Source: JAGXLP01 sp964649445
Lineage (GTDB): Bacteria; Bipolaricaulota; Bipolaricaulia; M55B111
DNA: 15,466 bases
Reading direction: 5' to 3'
Assembly (NCBI GenBank): GCA_964649445.1
Contig: CAZYPS010000040.1
Span: 1-15,466, forward strand
Shown here: one piece after another, positions 8,458 through 15,203 of the stretch
Layout of the letters: each line of letters opens with the position of its first letter
Position numbering within the stretch: the stretch's first letter is position 1
Position numbers and translations under genes: made by a program
Notes under the pieces: model-generated
What the model saw: the letters and a program-made list of their open reading frames with translations, nothing else
Databases searched by the model: none
What the model was told of the DNA's origin: nothing

Positions 8458-9714
8458 CTACATCGGCCATTCGGCCAGCGGCAGATCGTATTCGTCTTCT
8501 ATTCTGAGCAACTGGTTGTATTTACTCAACCTGTCGCTTCGAGACAGGGAGCCCGATTTCAGCTGTGTTGTAGGCAATCCAGTGGCCAGGTCCGCGATAA
8601 ACGTATCCTCCGTTTCACCTGATCTGTGTGAAATTACGGCGGAATAACCGGCTTTCAGTGCAGTTCGCACAGCCTGGATTGTTTCCGTAAGTGTGCCAAT
8701 CTGGTTCACCTTTATCAGGATCGAATTAGCTACACCCCGGTCTATACCCTTCCGCAGACGTTTAACATTTGTGACAAAGAGATCGTCTCCCACTATCTGT
8801 ATCCTGTCTCCGAGCTCTTCGGTCATTCTCTTCCATCCATCCCAGTCCTGCTGATCTAGACCGTCCTCAATCGATATTATCGGGAACTTGTCGACCCACT
8901 CTGAATACAGATCAACCATATCTTCGGAAGTAATGCTCGATCCTCCGATATGATAAGTCCCATCACGATAAATTTCGCTGGCAGCGGGATCCAGTGCGAT
9001 AGATACGTCATCGCCCGGCTCGTAACCCGCTTCAGTAATAGCCTCTACAAGAAGATTCAAAGCTTCTTCTTCCCCGTCCAGATCAGGAGCAAAACCACCT
9101 TCGTCACCAACCGAAGTCGGCATTCCCCTTCCGGAAAGCAGGCTCTTTAAATTATGGAAAACTTCGGATCCCATCCGGGCTGCCTCGCCAAAACAATCGG
9201 CTCCTACCGGAACCACCATAAATTCCTGGAGATCTATGTTGTTATCCGCGTGTTCACCTCCGTTAACCAGATTCATCATGGGGATGGGTAGGCTGGCAGG
9301 AGTTACGCCGGCGACGTATTTAAATAGAGGGACCCCCAGTTCGTTTGCAGCCGCTCGTGCCACCGCCAGGGAAACACCCAATATGGCGTTAGCTCCAAGA
9401 TTACTTTTATCTTCCGTTCCATCAAGCTCAATCAATCGCTGATCTATCTTTTCCTGCCAGAGAGGATCGTAACCATCAAGGGCATAGGAAATCTCTTCGT
9501 TTATATTTTCGACAGCTTTCTGGACCCCTTTACCTCCGTATCTATCGGGATCTTCGTCCCTCAACTCTAGAGCTTCAAACTTGCCGGTCGAAGCTCCGGA
9601 AGGAACCGCAGCCTTACCCCAGGCACCGTTCTCCAGCACTACTTCAGCTTCCACTGTCGGATTTCCGCGCGAATCAAGAATCTCTCTTCCAATTACTTCT
9701 CGTATCTTAGCCAT
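8458..9714 (-). CDS. eno: enolase (phosphopyruvate hydratase)
   Basis: Enolase interconverts 2-phosphoglycerate and phosphoenolpyruvate in glycolysis and gluconeogenesis, using Mg2+. In many bacteria it also binds RNA-degradation complexes or the cell surface. The 418-residue product has the normal length. Active-site features are the SGASTGK lid loop (39-45), H155 in GGEHAD, E205 in GDEGGF, metal ligands D242, E283 and D310, the base K335 in ILIKVNQIG, and H363-R364-S365 in SHRSGETED. The end ...QLLRIEDEYDLPLAEWPM is typical. An ATG at 9723 would add three residues (MIF). I chose 9714 because AAGGA lies eight bases before it and the protein then begins MAKIREVIGREILDSRG, the usual family start. 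It is first in the leftward operon and has a clear promoter upstream. Confidence 0.98.
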   Translation of the reverse strand: MAKIREVIGREILDSRGNPTVEAEVVLENGAWGKAAVPSGASTGKFEALELRDEDPDRYGGKGVQKAVENINEEISYALDGYDPLWQEKIDQRLIELDGTEDKSNLGANAILGVSLAVARAAANELGVPLFKYVAGVTPASLPIPMMNLVNGGEHADNNIDLQEFMVVPVGADCFGEAARMGSEVFHNLKSLLSGRGMPTSVGDEGGFAPDLDGEEEALNLLVEAITEAGYEPGDDVSIALDPAASEIYRDGTYHIGGSSITSEDMVDLYSEWVDKFPIISIEDGLDQQDWDGWKRMTEELGDRIQIVGDDLFVTNVKRLRKGIDRGVANSILIKVNQIGTLTETIQAVRTALKAGYSAVISHRSGETEDTFIADLATGLPTTQLKSGSLSRSDRLSKYNQLLRIEDEYDLPLAEWPM

Positions 9715-9722
9715 GAATATCA

Positions 9723-9728
9723 TCCTTT
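9723..9728 (-). promoter_or_regulatory. ribosome binding site deciding the enolase start
   Basis: AAAGGA on the minus strand, ending eight bases before the ATG at 9714. It overlaps the alternative ATG at 9723, which would leave no spacing, so the 9714 start is preferred. Confidence 0.65.
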
Positions 9729-9774
9729 TTACGATAATTTTTTTGAGATGAATTAACTAAATCTCGGACAAATT

Positions 9775-9804
9775 ATTATAATCGAAGATAAGTGAATACT
9801 GCAA
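9775..9804 (-). promoter_or_regulatory. sigma70-like promoter of the eno operon
   Basis: On the minus strand, TTGCAG (9804-9799), an 18-base spacer and TATAAT (9780-9775). Transcription would start near 9768, giving a leader of about 54 bases before the enolase ATG at 9714. It lies in the 237-base divergent gap between eno and ftsA and is the only strong promoter seen upstream of the five-gene operon. Confidence 0.65.
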
Positions 9805-9850
9805 CGCGCCCACGGCGAAATAAACTGATCGTATTAGTTTGAACAGCCGG

Positions 9851-9878
9851 TTGAAAGACCGTTTCCTGCCGGGATAAT
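9851..9878 (+). promoter_or_regulatory. candidate promoter of ftsA
   Basis: On the plus strand, TTGAAA (9851-9856), a 16-base spacer and GATAAT (9873-9878). Transcription would start near 9885 and leave a leader of about 67 bases before the GTG at 9952. It is back-to-back with the eno promoter without overlapping it. The spacer is one base short of optimal, so this is a moderate call. Confidence 0.5.
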
Positions 9879-9951
9879 TACCTGGGCCAAGAACCCTGAA
9901 ATTTCTCATCCGAACTTTCGACTACAAATATATTTAAAGTGAGGGAAAATT

Positions 9952-11169
9952 GTGAATTTAGCAGCGGCAGCCGATATCGGAGCGTATTCTACAAAGGTGG
10001 TAACAGGAGAACTGAAAGACGGAGCAATTACCCTTGAAGGTGTGGGTAAGTCCAAAAGCGAAGGTATAAAAAGCGGTCGAGTCATTAAGCCCGAACGAGC
10101 CGGAAAATCCCTTAAGGAAGCGGCGGAAAGAGCTGAAGAGATGGCATCGGAGAAAATCCATTCGATCCACTTTGGCGTTAAAGGTGGGCCTCTTCGGTTC
10201 TCGACGAACGAAGCCACTGTGACTATCACATCCGAAGACAGAAAGGTCAAAAGGAAAGACCTAGAGAGGCTGAAAGACCTCGTAAGTTCGGTAGAGCTGG
10301 GAATAACTGAAAAAATCATAACGACTATACCCCACGGTTTTAAGCTCGACGACCAGAAGGGAGTCACCGATCCAATTGGACTGGAGGGCCGGAGACTTGA
10401 CATCACCGTTACTCTGGTTATAGCCAACAAGAAGTTAGTGGATAACTTTAGCAAAACTGTCTCTCGTGCGGGTTACGAACTGGGTGGTTTATTACCCGCG
10501 CCACAGTGCAAGGGGGTTTTGCTGCTGACCGAAGAAGAAAGGAGAAGGGGTAAGGTCCTCATCGATTTCGGAGAGGAAACCACGGAATTACTTTTCTACA
10601 AAGATAATCAAATTGTGGATCAAATTACTCTACCTCTGGGTGGAAAGACCCTAACAGAGGATCTGGCCGCAAAATTAAATGTATCTCGAAAAAAAGCCCG
10701 GAAAATAAAACAAGAGTCCTATCTCTCGGATCCGGACGGGAACCGGAAAACTTCCGATCAAATCAAAGACGATCTGAAAAGAAAGGGAGAGGAGGTATTT
10801 TCGACAATATCAGCTAGAACCCAGGAAATCTTCGACCTTGCCCTCTCAAAAACTCGGGACCAGGGGCACGGGACTTCACTGGACTATGGGGTAAAGATCA
10901 CGGGCGGAAGTTCGAGACTGACCGGTCTGGTTGAATTTCTCAATGATACTTTTGAGCCTTACTTCGAGCGCGGTACTCCTTCCCCGCCAGTAGCTGGAAT
11001 AAAGGACGTAGTCGATAACCCGAGTTACGGCCAGGCCCTCGGATCGTTAAACTGCATCCTGGAAGAAAGAATTACAAGCAATTACCATGAGCCTCAGGGC
11101 TCAAAGAAACTCCAGTTGCTACACTGGATTCGGGAAAAATTAAGATCCACCTTTTCTGATTTGCAGTAG
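9952..11169 (+). CDS. ftsA: FtsA-type actin-like cell division protein
   Basis: FtsA is an actin-like ATPase that tethers FtsZ filaments to the membrane and recruits later division proteins. The 405-residue product begins with GTG. GAGGG lies six bases upstream and an in-frame TGA four codons before the GTG limits the start. Subdomain 1C is FtsA-like (SEGIKSGRV near 36-43, and IPHGFKLDDQKGVTDPIGLEGRRLD at 126-150, quoted in two parts: IPHGFKLDDQKGV and TDPIGLEGRRLD). Phosphate loop 1 reads DIGAYSTK (8-15), two residues longer than the usual FtsA DIGTSK and closer to PilM. Phosphate loop 2 reads DFGEETTE (205-212), lacking the usual GGGT. The adenosine motif TGGSSRLTG is at 317-325. The C-terminus (387-403, LQLLHWIREKLRSTFSD) is an amphipathic helix like the FtsA membrane anchor. 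No ftsZ or ftsQ is adjacent. PilM is the main alternative, but 1C and the C-terminal helix favour FtsA. Confidence 0.87.
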   Translation: MNLAAAADIGAYSTKVVTGELKDGAITLEGVGKSKSEGIKSGRVIKPERAGKSLKEAAERAEEMASEKIHSIHFGVKGGPLRFSTNEATVTITSEDRKVKRKDLERLKDLVSSVELGITEKIITTIPHGFKLDDQKGVTDPIGLEGRRLDITVTLVIANKKLVDNFSKTVSRAGYELGGLLPAPQCKGVLLLTEEERRRGKVLIDFGEETTELLFYKDNQIVDQITLPLGGKTLTEDLAAKLNVSRKKARKIKQESYLSDPDGNRKTSDQIKDDLKRKGEEVFSTISARTQEIFDLALSKTRDQGHGTSLDYGVKITGGSSRLTGLVEFLNDTFEPYFERGTPSPPVAGIKDVVDNPSYGQALGSLNCILEERITSNYHEPQGSKKLQLLHWIREKLRSTFSDLQ

Positions 11170-11218
11170 AGCCTTAGCCAGAAAGTTTAGAATAGCCTTT
11201 CGAGGTAATTCCCCCAAT

Positions 11219-11250
11219 TAAAAAAGGGCCGCCCTGAATAGAGGCGGCCC
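11219..11250 (-). terminator. intrinsic terminator after the substrate-binding protein gene
   Basis: A perfect 8-bp G+C stem (GGGCCGCC with GGCGGCCC, arms at 11250-11243 and 11233-11226) closes a 9-base loop. On the minus strand it is followed by TTTTTAATT. It lies 24 bases after the stop of the substrate-binding protein gene. On the plus strand, after ftsA, the stem is followed by GATAGTTTC, which lacks a U-run, so it would end ftsA transcripts poorly at best. Confidence 0.88.
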
Positions 11251-11273
11251 GATAGTTTCTCTCAAATCTATCT

Positions 11274-12827
11274 CTACTTCTTGGTTATGTCCCAAATTCG
11301 AATGTCCATAGTAGCGTCGACGAAGATATTCTCCACGTTGGGCTGGTAAACGACGTACGCCTGAGCCAGGTTAGCCCAGAGAGGGAGGAACGGAACGTCC
11401 TGAGAACTTAGAATTTGAAATGCTTCGTAAAGGTTTCCTCTCCTCTCCTCGTCCGGGAGGGATTTCGCCGCGTTCACGATCTTTTTGTAGGCATCGTAGT
11501 TAGGATGATGGTCGAAGTAGGTACCGAGTCCTTCCGGCGACCCTGTGGTCCAGGGCTCGAGGAAGTTGCTCGCTTCGAGGTAGTCCGGGTACCAGCCGAG
11601 CAGGAACATGCCAAATCCACCATTGGCCATCCTTTCAGTGTAAGCACCCCATTCCAGGCTCTTTACCTCGACACTGAAGTTGTCGAGATGATCAAGACTT
11701 CCCTGCAGGACGGCAGCAACATCCGCTTCCGTCGTACCGTAATGTTTGGGCGTGTACCAGAGCGTAGCCTCGAGAGGGTTATCGGCGGTATATCCGGCGG
11801 ATTCGAGCAAGGATTCAGCTTTCTCCAAGTCCTGCTCCGGGAAAGTAGCCATTCTACCGTTCCAGCCTCTAGGAACCATGGTATAAATGGGATCGGCAAG
11901 GCCGCTAAATACTTGTTCGGCAATTTTCCTTCTGTTCACTGCGTAGGTCACAGCCCGTCGGACCCTTTCGTCGCTGAACACTTCGTTAGTGACGTTGAAC
12001 AGCAAGTACCTTACACTCGGGCTGTTCGGCGTATGCTGCGTTTCAAAGTCCGGCGATTCGTCGAGCTCTTTGATATCAACCGGGTTCATCGTCCGGAATG
12101 CGACATCTACATCCTCTGCTTCCAGAGCGGTCCTAAGACCCGTACTATTGGAATACTTAAGCTCTATTACCGTACCCATCTCCGGAGCACCGGCATAGTA
12201 ATCCTCGTAGGCTTCATATATTACGGACTCATTGGGCTTATAACTGTTAAGCTTATAGGGGCCAACTCCGACGAGTTCCCCTTTTGCAAACTCATCGGCA
12301 GGAGTACCGTTCTTGTTCCAGACCAGTGCAGGTGCAACCTGACCGGTTACACGCTTGAGAAAAGTCGCGTTCGGTTCAGCCAATGTTATCTCAAGAGTAT
12401 AGTCATCAACTACACGCATGGTTTCGATCGGGTCCCCAATCAAAAAGACTCCACCTTCGGGACCGTCAAGGTCCATAGCCCGCCTGAACGACCATTTTAC
12501 GTCCTCAGCGGTGAGAGGATCTCCGTTGGTAAAGGTTACGTCGTCCCTCAAGTGGAATGTGTATTTCTTCGCCATCGGGCCAACTTCCCAGTCCTCCGCC
12601 AGGGCGGGACCTACTTCAGTACTCCCGGGTTTAATTTTTAGTAGCGAATCACTCATCATTCGGAGGACGTGCCAGCTGTAGTGGTCGTAGGAATTGGCGG
12701 GTGAAAGTTGAGTGACACGATCCGTCGTTCCTATGACCAGCGTATCCGGACCACCTGCACCGAATCCAACTAATGAAAATCCTAAAGCCAATGCAAAAAC
12801 TATAGCAAATACTGAAAGTTTCTTCAT
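11274..12827 (-). CDS. ABC transporter substrate-binding protein, family 5 (peptide/nickel type)
   Basis: This is a soluble extracytoplasmic receptor for an Opp/Dpp/Nik-type importer; the substrate cannot be read from sequence. The 517-residue product has a signal peptide: MKK, a hydrophobic stretch to about residue 20, and a likely signal peptidase I site near FGA at 22-24. There is no lipobox cysteine, so it is not a lipoprotein. The family 5 fold follows, with LAEDWEV, YTFHLRDDVTFTNGDPLTAEDV and the later FSDERVRRAVTYAVNR segments, and a C-terminal region ending FVDATMDIRIWDITKK. AGGAGG lies eight bases before the ATG. It lies downstream of the dppB-dppC pair but is separated by 290 bases, so it may have its own promoter. 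It ends in a strong intrinsic terminator. A 408-codon open frame on the opposite strand is treated as a shadow. Confidence 0.94.
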   Translation of the reverse strand: MKKLSVFAIVFALALGFSLVGFGAGGPDTLVIGTTDRVTQLSPANSYDHYSWHVLRMMSDSLLKIKPGSTEVGPALAEDWEVGPMAKKYTFHLRDDVTFTNGDPLTAEDVKWSFRRAMDLDGPEGGVFLIGDPIETMRVVDDYTLEITLAEPNATFLKRVTGQVAPALVWNKNGTPADEFAKGELVGVGPYKLNSYKPNESVIYEAYEDYYAGAPEMGTVIELKYSNSTGLRTALEAEDVDVAFRTMNPVDIKELDESPDFETQHTPNSPSVRYLLFNVTNEVFSDERVRRAVTYAVNRRKIAEQVFSGLADPIYTMVPRGWNGRMATFPEQDLEKAESLLESAGYTADNPLEATLWYTPKHYGTTEADVAAVLQGSLDHLDNFSVEVKSLEWGAYTERMANGGFGMFLLGWYPDYLEASNFLEPWTTGSPEGLGTYFDHHPNYDAYKKIVNAAKSLPDEERRGNLYEAFQILSSQDVPFLPLWANLAQAYVVYQPNVENIFVDATMDIRIWDITKK

Positions 12828-13117
12828 TTTTCAAACCTCCTTAATTAATATTCTAGGTAAATCAATACCTCCAGACTTCACCTTTTCTATTTCTTTTTCT
12901 ACTATTACCCTCTACCACCCCCACAGTGCTCGGTATTTTACCTAATTTTATGCTCTGAAGTTTTCCGTAGACTTGCCTAGCAGTTTACGAATTTAAGTTT
13001 AACATCAAATAGGATTAGCAATCAAGCAAAATATAGGGGTAAAGATACTGAATGTTATTCGTGAATGGTGTAACAATAGACAAGTTAGAAATTAAGTGGT
13101 TGTTTTTCGGCTCTCAC
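12828..13117. other. 290-base gap between dppC and the substrate-binding protein gene
   Basis: No convincing gene is seen here on either strand. It is A+T-rich and unusually long for the inside of a transporter operon. On the minus strand it holds the AGGAGG site of the downstream gene and two palindromes built on AGGTA and TACCT half-sites (12855-12870 and 12932-12942). I found no well-spaced -35/-10 pair, although TAAAAT boxes occur near 12936-12941 and 12946-12951. It probably carries a promoter or operator for the substrate-binding protein gene. Confidence 0.5.
12855..12870. repeat. palindrome AGGTA-N6-TACCT
   Basis: AGGTA and TACCT half-sites, five bases each, are separated by six bases in the leader of the substrate-binding protein gene. 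A second, tighter palindrome GGTA-TTT-TACC stands at 12932-12942. They might be operator half-sites or chance in A+T-rich DNA. Confidence 0.35.
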
Positions 13118-13121
13118 TTAA
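13092..13121 (-). terminator. weak inverted repeat at the end of dppC
   Basis: TTAAGTG (13092-13098) and CACTTAA (13115-13121) form a 7-bp A+T-rich stem with a 16-base loop that overlaps the dppC stop codon. On the minus strand it is followed by TTTC. It could be a weak attenuator between dppC and the substrate-binding protein gene. The stem is too A+T-rich to call a strong terminator. Confidence 0.3.
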
Positions 13122-13996
13122 CCGGCTCTCTGCTGCTGCCTTTTGGGATTGAGCAGATCACTAATACCTTCTCCAACTAAACCGAACCCCAGTGAGAGGA
13201 ATACGATCATCAAACCGGGAAAAGTGACCAACCACCAGTAACCAGCCTGGAGAAACTTCTGACCGTTCTGAATGTCAAAACCCCAGTCCGGAGTCGGAGG
13301 AGGCAAACCAAAACCGAGATAGGCGAGAGCAGCTTCCGTGAGGATTGCATCGGCTATATTGAAAGATGAAACCGCCATGATAGCGTTAACCACGTTAGGA
13401 GCTATATGCTTAAACACGACCCTGACGCTGCTCGCACCCATCGCGTGGACGGCTTCAATGAAGGTTTCTTCCTTGATTGTCAATACTTCGCTCCTGGTCA
13501 CTCGGAAGTAAGTTGGAATGTAGACGACGGAAATCGCGAGAATCATCGTGTCGACACCGGGCTGAAGCACCGAAACCAGGACTATGGCCAGAATAATCGA
13601 AGGGAAAGAATATAGCGCATCCATGGTGAGTGAAAAAGCCCGGTCCAGAGCACCGCCAACAAAACCAGCTATTAAGCCAAATAGGGTGCCGGCACTCATG
13701 GAGAGAGCAATTGAACCAAAAGCAACTATTATTGGAGCCCTGGCGCCGCTAATTACGCGAGAGAACAAATCCCGCTGTAGTTGATCAGTCCCCATAGGAT
13801 GCTTTAACGAGGGCGGAGCTAATCGCGGAGCTGACCTATACTCCACCGGATCGTACGGAGCAAGCCATGGTGCAAAAATCGTTATTAACAGATATAGAAT
13901 AACAACAGTCGATCCAACTGCCAGCAGTTTCTGACGCCCCATAGCTCCTCTGAGCCTTTTTAAAGGACCGATTAATAGCTTTCGAAAAAATAGCAT
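13118..13996 (-). CDS. dppC: peptide-type ABC transporter permease, DppC/OppC family
   Basis: This inner-membrane permease subunit of an Opp/Dpp/Nik-type importer pairs with the DppB-like product encoded just upstream. The 292-residue product has an OppC N-terminal region: one membrane segment near 26-46 followed by YDPVEYRSAP and HPMGTDQLQRDLFSRVISGAR. Five further membrane segments follow. The ATPase-contacting EAA loop reads TFIEAVHAMGASSVRVVFKH. The start ATG directly abuts the dppB stop (TAA then ATG), with GAGGGTG inside the end of dppB as ribosome binding site. Translational coupling and 1:1 expression of the two permeases are therefore likely. The first 20 residues are basic (FRKLLIGPLKRLRGAMGRQK) and cytoplasmic. 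Confidence 0.95.
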   Translation of the reverse strand: MLFFRKLLIGPLKRLRGAMGRQKLLAVGSTVVILYLLITIFAPWLAPYDPVEYRSAPRLAPPSLKHPMGTDQLQRDLFSRVISGARAPIIVAFGSIALSMSAGTLFGLIAGFVGGALDRAFSLTMDALYSFPSIILAIVLVSVLQPGVDTMILAISVVYIPTYFRVTRSEVLTIKEETFIEAVHAMGASSVRVVFKHIAPNVVNAIMAVSSFNIADAILTEAALAYLGFGLPPPTPDWGFDIQNGQKFLQAGYWWLVTFPGLMIVFLSLGFGLVGEGISDLLNPKRQQQRAG

Positions 13997-15016
13997 TTAG
14001 TACTTCACCCTCGGATCGACCTGAGCGTAGATTATATCAACCAGGAGATTGATCGTCGTGATAAAAATGGCGATCATGACTATCGCTCCCTGAATCGAGG
14101 GAAAGTCTCTGGCATTGACACTGGTAATCAAAAATCGCGCAACACCCGGCCAAGCGTAAATAGTTTCAGTCAAAACCGCCCCGCCAATCAGGATGGCAAA
14201 CTGAAGGCCGAAAACCGTGAGTATCGGAATTAAAGCATTTCGTAACGCGTGTTTGTATATGACCAACCTTTCCTGAAGTCCTTTGGACCTTGCCGTTTTC
14301 ACGTAATCCTTATCAAGGATCTCAAGCATATTAGCACGAGTCATTCGTCCCAGAAGACCAGCCTGAATAATCCCCAGAGTCAGGGCAGGCAATATTAAAT
14401 GCCTCAATGCTTCGAAGAATAACTTGAAATCACCTTTAATCAGTGCATCGAGGGTATAGAATCTCGTTATCGGGTCGAAAGTCGCCATGGAAAGGGCGTC
14501 GAGACGATTACCTACGGGCAACCAACCGAGGAAGACGGCAAAAATAATTTGGAACATGAGACCCATCCAGAACAGGGGAACCGCAAAAGCACCAATGTGA
14601 AAAACTCGCAACCCGTGATCAACAAAAGTATCGCTATAGACAGCTGCCCAGGCACCGGTGGAAACTCCCAAAATCAACGCTATAGTCATGCCGTAAAAGG
14701 CCAATTCGAGTGTAGCTGGTATTCTAAGCATTAGTTCATGCAATACTGGTTCGTCCGTTCTAAAGGAAGTTCCGAAGTCCCCCTGGACAAGTCCTCCCAG
14801 GTAATCGATAAACTGTCGGGGAATCGACTTGTTTAGTCCCATCCTCTCTCTGACACTCTGAATATATTCCTCGGATACGTTTCGGCCTCCGAGCATAGCC
14901 CTGGCTGGATCACCCGGGATAACTCTAAGAATGAGGAATACGACCGTTATAAGAATCAGCAACATCGGGATGGTGGAGCCCACCCGCTGAAGAATATACT
15001 GCCAGAGACTATCCAA
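13997..15016 (-). CDS. dppB: peptide-type ABC transporter permease, DppB/OppB family
   Basis: This is the first permease subunit of the Opp/Dpp/Nik-type importer. The 339-residue product begins with TTG; AAAGGTGG lies six bases upstream and no better ATG is nearby. Translation from this TTG gives MDSLWQYILQRVGSTIPMLL, the usual family start just before membrane segment 1. Hallmarks are RVIPGDPARAMLG after segment 1, a GLNKSIPRQFIDYLGGLVQGDFGTSF periplasmic/N-terminal segment (GLNKSIPRQFID then YLGGLVQGDFG), and the EAA loop DYVKTARSKGLQERLVIYKH. The last segments end in VDIIYAQVDPRVKY, the typical DppB terminus. It is transcribed from the promoter at 15092-15120 and is followed without a gap by dppC. 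No ATPase (DppD/DppF) genes are in the window. Confidence 0.95.
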   Translation of the reverse strand: MDSLWQYILQRVGSTIPMLLILITVVFLILRVIPGDPARAMLGGRNVSEEYIQSVRERMGLNKSIPRQFIDYLGGLVQGDFGTSFRTDEPVLHELMLRIPATLELAFYGMTIALILGVSTGAWAAVYSDTFVDHGLRVFHIGAFAVPLFWMGLMFQIIFAVFLGWLPVGNRLDALSMATFDPITRFYTLDALIKGDFKLFFEALRHLILPALTLGIIQAGLLGRMTRANMLEILDKDYVKTARSKGLQERLVIYKHALRNALIPILTVFGLQFAILIGGAVLTETIYAWPGVARFLITSVNARDFPSIQGAIVMIAIFITTINLLVDIIYAQVDPRVKY

Positions 15017-15022
15017 AATAGA

Positions 15023-15030
15023 CCACCTTT
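15023..15030 (-). promoter_or_regulatory. ribosome binding site supporting the TTG start of dppB
   Basis: AAAGGTGG on the minus strand, six bases before the TTG at 15016-15014. Together with the family-typical N-terminus it supports the non-ATG start. Confidence 0.65.
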
Positions 15031-15091
15031 AGAAACTATTTATACCAAAATAAAAAGAATTAGAAGGACTTCAATAATCTGGTTGACAATC

Positions 15092-15120
15092 ATTATATTT
15101 TACGGTTTACCCTTTTGCAA
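15092..15120 (-). promoter_or_regulatory. sigma70-like promoter of dppB-dppC
   Basis: On the minus strand, TTGCAA (15120-15115), a 17-base spacer and a perfect TATAAT (15097-15092). Transcription would begin near 15085, giving a leader of about 69 bases before the TTG start of dppB. It shows that dppB-dppC need not rely on read-through from prfB. Confidence 0.68.
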
Positions 15121-15203
15121 GATAGCAATTAATAACTAATTTAGTGAAAACATGCTGACCAAGTAGTTCACCCATGAAGGAACATCGATTTTGTTTTGGA
15201 ATA

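Noticed and set aside
9777..9782. TATAAT on the plus strand as an ftsA -10 box
   Set aside because: The sequence ATTATAAT is self-complementary. No -35-like hexamer lies 16-18 bases upstream on the plus strand, and the site is 170 bases from the ftsA start.
9906..10454. Open frame of 182 codons on the minus strand over ftsA
   Set aside because: It is antisense to the conserved FtsA frame, with Ser/Leu-rich low-information sequence and no ribosome binding site noted. It would also sit between eno and its supposed partner without support.
11415..12641. Long open frame (408 codons) on the plus strand
   Set aside because: It lies wholly antisense to the substrate-binding protein gene, whose frame has recognisable domains, signal peptide, ribosome binding site and terminator. 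The antisense translation shows no known motif.
15083..15088. TTGACA on the plus strand as a promoter -35 box
   Set aside because: No -10 box stands at proper spacing and no plus-strand gene follows.
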